From the NCBI GenBank assembly GCA_964434385.1, contig CAYSUW010000031.1:1-6347 (forward strand): a stretch of 6,347 nucleotides of DNA, written 5' to 3'. A program made the translations under genes and the position numbers. The DNA comes from GCA-002700125 sp964434385 (GTDB taxonomy: Bacteria > Chloroflexota > Dehalococcoidia > Lucifugimonadales > Lucifugimonadaceae). Each line of letters starts with the position of its first letter. The first letter of the stretch is position 1. Below, in pieces: positions 1 through 6,347 of this stretch. The notes under the pieces are model-generated. The model made no database searches. It was not told the DNA's origin and was given only the letters and a program-made list of their open reading frames with translations.

Positions 1-2
1 GC

Positions 3-1712
3 TTTAAAGAGCTTCAAGACAATAAAGAACTCTATAGAGCTTTGGCTACTACTCGTTATTCAAAAGATTTAGATAAGTATTATAAAGAAGCAGAAAAGTA
101 TGAAAATTTACAGGATGTTTATACACAAATACAATCTGCTAATGCTGGTAAAGGCATGAAAAAAAATGAAGCAGCAAGAAAAATTATTTTTGCCGACCCA
201 GAAATGTTTGCTGAATGGAACTCTTATGGTTCAGGAAAAGGTTCATTTACTGCTAAAGAAGCAATGGTTCAAAGAATTATGTCTGGATTTACAGACAGGA
301 CAATTGAAGGTAAGGTTGTTGGTTATGAGTTTTCTCATCCGGGATTAGAATTAACTTCACCAAAACAAGAGGATTATTTTCAAACTCCTGAATATTGGTC
401 TGACCTTGCAAAAGAAATTGAATCAAAGGAAATGGGTCCTCTTAAAAGACAACTCGTTAAACTATTTAGAAGAAAAGAAAATCATCCTGCGGAAGTAGAC
501 TTGGATACGCTTGACCAAAAAGCCGGTACGGACATTAAAAAATATATTAATAATCAATTATATACTTCTTCCAATATGGATAAAGGTACAAGTATTCTTT
601 CTGGTAGTGGTACTGGTATTCTTAAATCACAGTTTGATACTGATGGTCGTAATGAAAAAATTTATTCAACACAAGAATCTAATTATAAATCATGGACAAA
701 TAAAGCTAATACAACTCAAGAAATGTTTTCTATTCTTTCGCAAATGGGTGATGAATGGATAAAAAATAATCTTATACAGAAAGCATGGGCTACTAATGAA
801 GTTCGATTTAAAGCAGGTGGTGAAGCTTATGCACAACAAGTAAGAGCTTTATGGAAAGATGTTGTTGATTTTCATTATGAAAATACTTTTTATGAAGAAG
901 GACTTTTTGAAGGTAAAGGAACGACACAAACAGCGATTGATACAGATTTAGTAAATAATTTTTCATTCAATAAAATAATTAACACTTTCCGAAATGAATA
1001 TGATAGGAGAAATATTTCAATTGATGTTAATGACCAAAATTTCGGTTCAGTTCTACTTGAAAAAATTGGTTTAGGTGATAATTTAGATTTAAATATTCCA
1101 TACTTTATTGACAGCGACCTTGTACCTTTTATTGAAAAGACTGTTGTTGAAAAAGATGGAAAGAAATATTTAGAATTAACTGAACCAAATATTCTTAAAG
1201 AGGATATTAAAGATGAATATGATGTTGTTATTGCACAAGGTCTTCAATCCTATATTGTAGATTCAATAGAGAAATATGTTACAAAAGGAGAAACACAACT
1301 AGCAGATGTTGAAGGTTTGGAAAGTTTTGTCAGAGCTAAGATAGTAGAATATTATGAGGATGTTTATCCAAAAGAAATAGATAAATATAAAGAAGAGACA
1401 AATAAATATTTTGATACTATCATTACAGAAGAAATGATTCAATCTGTTATGCAGGATGAAAATGCAACACGACAGGAAGTTATAGAAGATTTTCAAAAGT
1501 ATCCTATTAAAAAGAATAGAAAATTTAGTTTCCCAGATGATTTTGATTTTGAGGGAACAGAAACTAAACAAGCTATACAGGAACAGGAAGAACAAATTAA
1601 TAAGGCAAATAAACTTCCATTCAGATATGATGGAGTTTTATCATGGGAAGAATGGAATAATAAAACTGCCGAAGAAGTTTATGATGCCTATATAACAGAG
1701 AAAATACTTTAA
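3..1712 (+). CDS. Putative internal virion (ejection) protein, T7 gp15-like by position; 5'-partial
   Basis: The frame is open from the left edge to the TAA at 1710-1712, giving 569 visible residues. A TTG at 42 could be read as a start, but the 13 codons before it are open in the same frame, no ribosome binding site precedes it and the coding style is continuous, so the true start lies outside the window. The product is hydrophilic, rich in Lys, Glu, Asp, Asn and Tyr, and mostly predicted helical by eye. I see no membrane segment, signal peptide or catalytic motif. A glycine-rich patch (SILSGSGTG) lies near 592-618, and the last 70 residues are charged and possibly coiled-coil, ending in a WEEW-containing tail. 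It has no cysteine. The name rests only on synteny: it directly precedes a giant ejection-like protein on the same strand, as gene 15 precedes gene 16 in T7. Any other structural protein remains possible. The coding call is near certain; the function is tentative. Confidence 0.6.
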   Translation, partial: FKELQDNKELYRALATTRYSKDLDKYYKEAEKYENLQDVYTQIQSANAGKGMKKNEAARKIIFADPEMFAEWNSYGSGKGSFTAKEAMVQRIMSGFTDRTIEGKVVGYEFSHPGLELTSPKQEDYFQTPEYWSDLAKEIESKEMGPLKRQLVKLFRRKENHPAEVDLDTLDQKAGTDIKKYINNQLYTSSNMDKGTSILSGSGTGILKSQFDTDGRNEKIYSTQESNYKSWTNKANTTQEMFSILSQMGDEWIKNNLIQKAWATNEVRFKAGGEAYAQQVRALWKDVVDFHYENTFYEEGLFEGKGTTQTAIDTDLVNNFSFNKIINTFRNEYDRRNISIDVNDQNFGSVLLEKIGLGDNLDLNIPYFIDSDLVPFIEKTVVEKDGKKYLELTEPNILKEDIKDEYDVVIAQGLQSYIVDSIEKYVTKGETQLADVEGLESFVRAKIVEYYEDVYPKEIDKYKEETNKYFDTIITEEMIQSVMQDENATRQEVIEDFQKYPIKKNRKFSFPDDFDFEGTETKQAIQEQEEQINKANKLPFRYDGVLSWEEWNNKTAEEVYDAYITEKIL

Positions 1713-1718
1713 TAAATT

Positions 1719-1723
1719 AGGAG
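1719..1723 (+). promoter_or_regulatory. Ribosome binding site of the giant virion protein gene
   Basis: AGGAG lies 10 bases before the ATG at 1734, inside the 21-base gap that follows the stop codon of the upstream gene. It fixes the start of the downstream gene. The short gap and shared strand suggest that both genes are read from one late mRNA, with no terminator hairpin or separate promoter between them. Confidence 0.85.
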
Positions 1724-1733
1724 TATATAATAT

Positions 1734-4700
1734 ATGGCAACTGAAGGTTTCCAAATCGGTCAAAATTTACAGTCAGTCCTTGACAAAGACACACCAATAA
1801 TTCCTATTGGTAGTGATGATACATCCCAAACAGATACAGATACAAAAGTAGTAGATGCTGTTGCTAGTGAAGTGGCAACGGATACTGCTGCTGATAGTGG
1901 ATTTGATATCCCTAGAATATTTCGAGACGAACCAACTAAAACACGAAAACATTTATTTGGAGCTGCTGAGACAACTTGGTTGCTTGGTGATATAATTCGT
2001 TTAGGTCAGATAGGTATTAAGTCATTAGGTCCTTTAACATGGGAAGAATCTCACAAGCAAATCGAAGAGGAAAGAAAAACAAAACTTTGGCAAAGATTTC
2101 CAGAATTTAAGGATGGAAGATTTATGAATGACCCTGAAGTTTGGGCTGGTCGTATTGTTAGTATGATGACTGACCCTGCATACTGGGTAGTTCCTTGGGG
2201 TTGGGGAGCTAAAGCAGTACAAATGGGCGGAAGTATACTACCAAGAGCTTTAAAACTTGGAACACTTGGAGCTGGTGTTGGGGCTGGAGCTACTCTTATA
2301 CATGGAACAGCAAGGACAGGTCTTGTTCCTAAAGGTAAGGATATTGCAAAAGGTGCAGCATTAGGTGCTGTCTTATCCCCTATTGCCGCAGGTGGACAAA
2401 AACTTATCGGTATGGGTATAAATAAAGCACTACCAAATCTTTTTAAAAATAAAAAAGTTATTGAAGGTGTTATGCAAAAACTTCGAGGAGAGCAAATAAA
2501 TAAATATGGTTGGGGTGGATTAAATAAATCACAAGTTACTAAACTCTATTCTATTTCGAATAATCCTGCTATTAAGACACTACAAAAAGAAATACAACGA
2601 TTGTCAGAGACAGGTATTTTTTTAGGAAAACCTAGAGAAGTAGTAAAGAATCTTGTTAAAAATCCTCAACAAAAATTAACTAAAAAAGATATTATAGCTT
2701 TAAAAAGACTTAATTTAAAATCTTTAAAGAATAAAAAAATAAATACAAAAACTGTCAGAGAAAATAATGAAAAAATATTTAAGGAAATAGATGATTTATT
2801 TACAAAATCAGCAGGAGATATTGCTGAAGGACAGCATAAACTTTTATCAAAAGTTATGCAAGAAAGTTATAATGCCGGTGGATTAACTTCTGCTTTTGTT
2901 AGAGCTATGGCACATAATATTGTTCGACCAGTATTCACGGGCGGTGTAGGTGGAACAATTGGAACTTTAGTAGGTGATGAAGAGGACTTTCACAAATATA
3001 TGTGGGGTGGTGTAGCTCTTGGAATGACTCATAAAGTTTTGATGAGGGGCGGTATAAAGGGTATTCCATTAGCAAGACAAGAAGGAATTGCCGGAACATT
3101 AAAACATTTTATGATGAGTACGATTGATAGAAATGCTCGTATACAGACATCATGGGGTCAAGCACAAAAATTAGCACAGCGAGGACCAATCCATGATGAA
3201 GTTTCAAATCTTCTGTTTATGAGATTTACGGAAACTCCTAGACTTAAACCAAAATTTGGATTCTTAGGTTATGGTTGGGGAACAAAAGTTGCTGAAGAGG
3301 GAATTGGAAAATCTGCTTCAGGTAAATCTATTGAACAATCCGAAAAAATGATGAATGAATTTTGGATGAGTGGCAATAAACTTATATTTGCGGCAGTCGG
3401 TGAACGATTTGGTAAGAATTTTTCATTATTATTACGAAAGGCAAAAGCTAAACAGAATAGTTATATTAAAAGAAGATTAACAAAAGATGAGCAATGGGCG
3501 TTGGATACTCAGAGAGACGCACTTCGAGTTATTCGAGGAGATACAACAAGTGTAAGTGAGGAAGCTCAACTGTTAGCCAGTAAAACAAAGGGCTATATGA
3601 AAGAGTTTAGAAAATATTATTCTGATGTTGGCTTTACGGAAGCAAAATTTATTGAAAATTATTTTCCAAGAAAATTTGACTTCGCCCTTATTAATAAAGA
3701 TAGAGACGCTTTTATTCTAAAGGTAGCCGAAGCTATCGGTAATGTTCGTAAGAGTACCGGTAAAAATAAATGGAAATTAGATGATGATGAAAAAGTTATT
3801 ATTAAAGTTCATAAAAATATTCATGATACTCATAGAAGATTTAAGGCAGAAAATATTGACCTCGCAAAAAATTATTTACGAAGAATAGAGGGATTGGATA
3901 AAGAACCTATCATGTCCATATCAAATGGAAGAATGCAATTTAATTCTCTTCCACTCAGTAATCATATTCGATTGGAAAGAAAATTAAATGGTCCGTATTC
4001 TAAAGTTGAAAAGCTTCTTGAACCTTGGCTTATTAATGATATTGAATTTGTACTCCAAGACTTAACATTATCTACAACAAAATCAGTAGAGTTTGCGAGA
4101 GTGTTTGGTACAACGGGTTCATTAATGGAAAGTTATTTTACCCGTCTTGCAAACCAATATAAAAATAATGGTTGGGAAAAAATGGGTGATGGTTTTTATG
4201 GAAATGGTACTCATAAAGCTGATGCGAATGCAATTAAGGATGCAGTTAATTCTTACTTTGGTAAGCTTCATTTTAATAGTGAACGAGGTGATGTTCATAA
4301 AAATATAGCATCAACTCTTAGTGCCTTATCAAATTTTAAAATGATGGAATTGGTTACGATTGCCAATCTAGGAGACCTTATTCAACCATTTCAAAATAGC
4401 AGATTTTTCTTGTCAGCATTTCGTGGCATGAATCAGAAAAAATTATCAGATGCTTTGGAAATGGAATTAACTGGAGAAGTTAGTAGAAGTATTAGAAAAG
4501 GTATGATGTATAGTTCTCATACTGATTCAGCTCCATCTTTCTTTGGAGGTCAGCGATTTAATTATTCTAATTTTATTGGTAAAAGTAATGAATGGTATTT
4601 CAAAGCAATAGGACTGGAAGGTGTTACAAAAATTGCAAGAAAATATGCATATAATGTAGGAGCATTGGATGCTCATAGAACAGCACAACGAATTGTTAAG

Positions 4701-6347
4701 AAACTAGAAAAATTTGGTGTGAAAGATATTAATGATTTAAGAAGATTCAAGGATAAAGCTTCTCTTGAAGATATTAAATGGTTGATTCGATTAAATATGA
4801 TACACGAAAAAGGTGGAAAAATTTTCAATTCACAGGATATTATTAATCTTGGTAAGACTAAAAAAATAAGTGACGCATTAAAAACTTATAACAATAGATT
4901 ACTATTACAACGAGCAGGAAATTATACAGCTAATAGGGATGCCATCATTCCAACTGTTGGCAATAGATTATTATTTACACAAAGTCAAAATCCAACATTA
5001 CGATTGATAGGACAATTCTCTTCTTGGGCTATGGCAAAGTCTTCCCAAACAAATGCCATGCTACAAAGAATAGAGGGTGGAGAATTAAAAACTGCTGTTG
5101 GAATGCTTGGCGGATTGGCAATGTATGGAGCTATTAAAGATTTAAAAGATTTGATAAAGCGTGGTGAGGTAATGCAGTCATTTGAAGAAGCAACTGAAAG
5201 TGAAACTTCTAAAGAATGGTGGTCAGAAGCCGCACAATATAGTGGAATGTGGGGGTGGTTACCAACAACTGTCATGAATACGCTTCGTTGGGATGTGGGA
5301 AGACCTTTCAGTTTTATTCCTGCTATGCAGATTGCTTCAGATTTTTGGAACGCTGGTCTTTCATTAGGAGAACCATCTAAGTTTTTTAAAGCAGTTGATA
5401 GTTTTGCACCCTTTCCAAACATACGAAAATATTTATCAGCGTTGGGTGTACCATTTATAACCTATAAAAAAGACCCTAATATAAAAGAAATAGATAAAGA
5501 GAACTTAATAAAGGGAACATTGTTCGAAGGTGGTTGGTTTGCAAAAGGTGGACTGGCTGAACAATCAAGAAAATTATTTTCAACCGGTGATGTTGTCAAG
5601 GAAGTTTCCTTTGGTGACGCATTCAGAGAAGCAAGAAATAATAAACAAGAATTGTTTAACTGGAATGAAGAAGGTCCGTTTACAACTCAACTAGCTATTG
5701 AAACTCCGGAAGAATTTAAAGCTCATCTTGGAGTGGAAAAATTTGAAGGACCAGATTATGTTCTTAAAGAAAAACCAGAGAAAGCACATAGCGAAAAAGT
5801 TTTAAAGGAAGTAGTTCAAGATGCGAAAGTAAATACTACTACAATTGTTCCAAAACTAAAACCTGTTAAATCTTTTGAAGAAGAATTAAAACAATTAGAA
5901 AGTTCTGGAAAATTTAATATAGAAAATAAAGAAGGAATGTTAGGTTTATTTCAATTTAGTAAAAAAAGATTAGATGATTATAAAAAAGAAACTGGAAAGA
6001 CATTTACCAGAGACCAATTTAAAAATAGTATAGTTTTACAAGAAGAAGTTTTTAATTGGCATATTAAAGATATTAAAAATTATATAAAGAAAAATAAATT
6101 AGATTCTTATATAGGAAAAAAACTTACAAAAGTTGAAGGTCAATATGATAAATTACTAGGACAAACATCTCCTATTACTTTAAATGGACTTCTTGCTGTT
6201 GCTCATCTAGGTGGTCGAACAGGACTAAAAAAGTTTTTACAAACAAATGGTACATATAATCCGGCAGATAGTAATGGAACAAGATTATCTGATTACTTGG
6301 AAAAATTTAATTTTAATAAAGGTGGAGAAGTTGTACGACAAGGATAT
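1734..6347 (+). CDS. Giant internal virion/ejection protein with C-terminal lysozyme-like domain; 3'-partial
   Basis: I read the frame codon by codon from ATG 1734 to the right edge: 1538 codons with no stop, so the C-terminus is missing. T7 gp16, the comparable protein, has about 1318 residues. Order of regions: residues 1-60, acidic and Asp/Thr-rich; 150-229, Trp then Gly/Ala-rich hydrophobic; about 230-380, Lys/Asn-rich helical; 400-437, a second Gly-rich hydrophobic stretch; 642-649, a NYFPRKFD motif; 875-887, a TIANLGDLIQPFQ stretch; 1086-1140, an NP..R..GQF.SWA stretch followed by a hydrophobic helix; 1162-1205, six Trp; 1381-1527, a lysozyme/transglycosylase-like domain. I recall similar NYFPR-type and GQF-type stretches in large phage virion proteins, but this is memory and not a search. 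Expected role: stored in the capsid, ejected at infection, digests peptidoglycan and helps form a conduit for DNA. It has no cysteine and no RNA polymerase motifs that I can see. Alternatives are a tail-tip or tape-measure-like lysozyme. Coding is certain, the virion role likely, the T7 gp16 equivalence inferred. Confidence 0.82.
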   Translation, partial: MATEGFQIGQNLQSVLDKDTPIIPIGSDDTSQTDTDTKVVDAVASEVATDTAADSGFDIPRIFRDEPTKTRKHLFGAAETTWLLGDIIRLGQIGIKSLGPLTWEESHKQIEEERKTKLWQRFPEFKDGRFMNDPEVWAGRIVSMMTDPAYWVVPWGWGAKAVQMGGSILPRALKLGTLGAGVGAGATLIHGTARTGLVPKGKDIAKGAALGAVLSPIAAGGQKLIGMGINKALPNLFKNKKVIEGVMQKLRGEQINKYGWGGLNKSQVTKLYSISNNPAIKTLQKEIQRLSETGIFLGKPREVVKNLVKNPQQKLTKKDIIALKRLNLKSLKNKKINTKTVRENNEKIFKEIDDLFTKSAGDIAEGQHKLLSKVMQESYNAGGLTSAFVRAMAHNIVRPVFTGGVGGTIGTLVGDEEDFHKYMWGGVALGMTHKVLMRGGIKGIPLARQEGIAGTLKHFMMSTIDRNARIQTSWGQAQKLAQRGPIHDEVSNLLFMRFTETPRLKPKFGFLGYGWGTKVAEEGIGKSASGKSIEQSEKMMNEFWMSGNKLIFAAVGERFGKNFSLLLRKAKAKQNSYIKRRLTKDEQWALDTQRDALRVIRGDTTSVSEEAQLLASKTKGYMKEFRKYYSDVGFTEAKFIENYFPRKFDFALINKDRDAFILKVAEAIGNVRKSTGKNKWKLDDDEKVIIKVHKNIHDTHRRFKAENIDLAKNYLRRIEGLDKEPIMSISNGRMQFNSLPLSNHIRLERKLNGPYSKVEKLLEPWLINDIEFVLQDLTLSTTKSVEFARVFGTTGSLMESYFTRLANQYKNNGWEKMGDGFYGNGTHKADANAIKDAVNSYFGKLHFNSERGDVHKNIASTLSALSNFKMMELVTIANLGDLIQPFQNSRFFLSAFRGMNQKKLSDALEMELTGEVSRSIRKGMMYSSHTDSAPSFFGGQRFNYSNFIGKSNEWYFKAIGLEGVTKIARKYAYNVGALDAHRTAQRIVKKLEKFGVKDINDLRRFKDKASLEDIKWLIRLNMIHEKGGKIFNSQDIINLGKTKKISDALKTYNNRLLLQRAGNYTANRDAIIPTVGNRLLFTQSQNPTLRLIGQFSSWAMAKSSQTNAMLQRIEGGELKTAVGMLGGLAMYGAIKDLKDLIKRGEVMQSFEEATESETSKEWWSEAAQYSGMWGWLPTTVMNTLRWDVGRPFSFIPAMQIASDFWNAGLSLGEPSKFFKAVDSFAPFPNIRKYLSALGVPFITYKKDPNIKEIDKENLIKGTLFEGGWFAKGGLAEQSRKLFSTGDVVKEVSFGDAFREARNNKQELFNWNEEGPFTTQLAIETPEEFKAHLGVEKFEGPDYVLKEKPEKAHSEKVLKEVVQDAKVNTTTIVPKLKPVKSFEEELKQLESSGKFNIENKEGMLGLFQFSKKRLDDYKKETGKTFTRDQFKNSIVLQEEVFNWHIKDIKNYIKKNKLDSYIGKKLTKVEGQYDKLLGQTSPITLNGLLAVAHLGGRTGLKKFLQTNGTYNPADSNGTRLSDYLEKFNFNKGGEVVRQGY
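2259..2420 (+). other. Gly/Ala-rich hydrophobic segment in the giant protein (residues 176-229)
   Basis: This stretch encodes GTLGAGVGAGATLIHG and continues through GAALGAVLSPIAAGG to GMGI. It contains few charged residues apart from a short basic loop (KGKDIAKG). It follows a Trp-rich turn at residues 150-158 (YWVVPWGWG). Small-residue hydrophobic helices of this kind are seen in phage proteins that insert into or cross membranes. A membrane-active role here is inference; a buried packing helix would look the same. Confidence 0.5.
2931..3044 (+). other. Second Gly-rich hydrophobic segment in the giant protein (residues 400-437)
   Basis: The encoded stretch begins VFTGGVGGTIGTLVG, then an acidic turn (DEEDFHKY), then MWGGVALGMTHKVLM. 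This gives two short Gly-rich hydrophobic halves around a charged hinge, a helical-hairpin-like layout. It resembles the segment at residues 176-229 in composition, not in exact sequence, and may share its membrane or oligomer-packing role. That role is not shown by the sequence alone. Confidence 0.45.
4989..5153 (+). other. Conserved-looking GQF.SWA stretch and hydrophobic helix (residues 1086-1140)
   Basis: The stretch reads NPTLRLIGQFSSWAMAKSS, then a polar linker, then a hydrophobic helix with GMLGGLAMYGAI at about residues 1123-1134. From memory, a similar layout (an NP or TP start, a GQF/FKSF-type strand, then a Gly/Ala helix) occurs near the C-terminal part of very large phage proteins, including those with 'large polyvalent protein' domains. 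I cannot confirm the family without a profile search. It marks a probable domain boundary before the Trp-rich stretch. Confidence 0.35.
5874..6314 (+). other. Lysozyme/lytic-transglycosylase-like domain (residues 1381-1527)
   Basis: The domain opens with a Glu-Ser pair (LESSGKFN, Glu at 1389), followed 15 residues later by GLFQFS (Gln at 1407). This matches the ES...G.xQ pattern of the SLT/goose-lysozyme fold, where that Glu is the general acid. Its second half carries a LNGLLAVAHLGG block (1484-1494), then KKFL, YNPADSNGT (1508-1516) and LSDYL (1518-1522). I recognise that combination from phage and bacterial peptidoglycan-hydrolase-like domains. All landmarks are in the right order, so the domain looks intact and Glu 1389 is the best catalytic candidate. 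It probably cuts the murein glycan strand during DNA entry. Whether it is a hydrolase or a transglycosylase cannot be told from sequence. Confidence 0.75.

Noticed and set aside
42..44. TTG as the start codon of the first gene
   Set aside because: The frame is open from base 3 with the same kind of protein sequence, and no ribosome binding site lies before the TTG. The gene is cut by the window edge.
636..650. DTDGR in the first protein, resembling the TxxGR motif of N4-type virion RNA polymerases
   Set aside because: No other polymerase motif is visible in either protein, and the surrounding sequence does not match the family. A five-residue match is chance.
1726..1731. TATAAT, a perfect -10 promoter match between the genes
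   Set aside because: It ends only two bases before the ATG, overlaps the spacer after the ribosome binding site and has no -35 partner with useful geometry. It is expected by chance in an AT-rich gap.
1713..1733. Terminator between the two genes
   Set aside because: The 21-base gap has no G+C-rich hairpin or T-run and is occupied by the ribosome binding site.
4985..5422. 145-codon open frame on the - strand
   Set aside because: It lies entirely inside the giant + strand gene, has no ribosome binding site that I can see, and encodes no recognisable protein. It is a shadow of the coding strand, as are the shorter frames at 1299-1595 (-), 2034-2222 (-), 166-348 (+) and 511-762 (+).
1..6347. 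Avoidance of GANTC (the CcrM site of many alphaproteobacteria)
   Set aside because: GAATC and GATTC occur repeatedly, for example at about 419, 1260 and 1435, so the depletion seen for GATC does not extend to GANTC.

Overview
The window is AT-rich (roughly one third G+C by eye) and almost fully coding on the + strand. It holds parts of two large genes separated by only 21 bases. There is no RNA gene, mobile element, CRISPR array, origin or convincing terminator. This dense one-strand layout, with two very large lysine/asparagine-rich proteins and no metabolic gene, fits the virion (ejection-protein) block of a tailed, probably T7-like podovirus. The low G+C would suit a phage of an AT-rich, possibly marine, bacterium, but the host cannot be identified from this sequence.

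Positions 3-1712 are the 3' part of a gene that enters from the left edge. It encodes 569 visible residues of a charged, soluble, cysteine-free protein that I do not recognise by sequence. Its place directly before the giant gene matches T7 gene 15 before gene 16. Positions 1713-1733 are a short gap carrying a clear ribosome binding site.

Positions 1734-6347 are a second gene that is still open at the right edge after 1538 codons. Its product looks like a giant internal virion/ejection protein. It has an acidic N-terminus, at least two glycine-rich hydrophobic stretches, a long helical middle, a hydrophobic and Trp-rich stretch near residues 1086-1205, and a lysozyme/transglycosylase-like domain at about residues 1381-1527. 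The likely joint job of the two proteins is to leave the capsid at infection, cross the envelope and open a path for DNA, with the lysozyme-like domain cutting peptidoglycan.

The strongest unexplained signal is at the DNA level: GATC does not occur once in the 6347 bases, although GAT and ATC are both common. In all 11 places where Asp is followed by a codon starting with C, the Asp codon is GAC, while GAT dominates elsewhere. The encoded 2107 residues also contain no cysteine.
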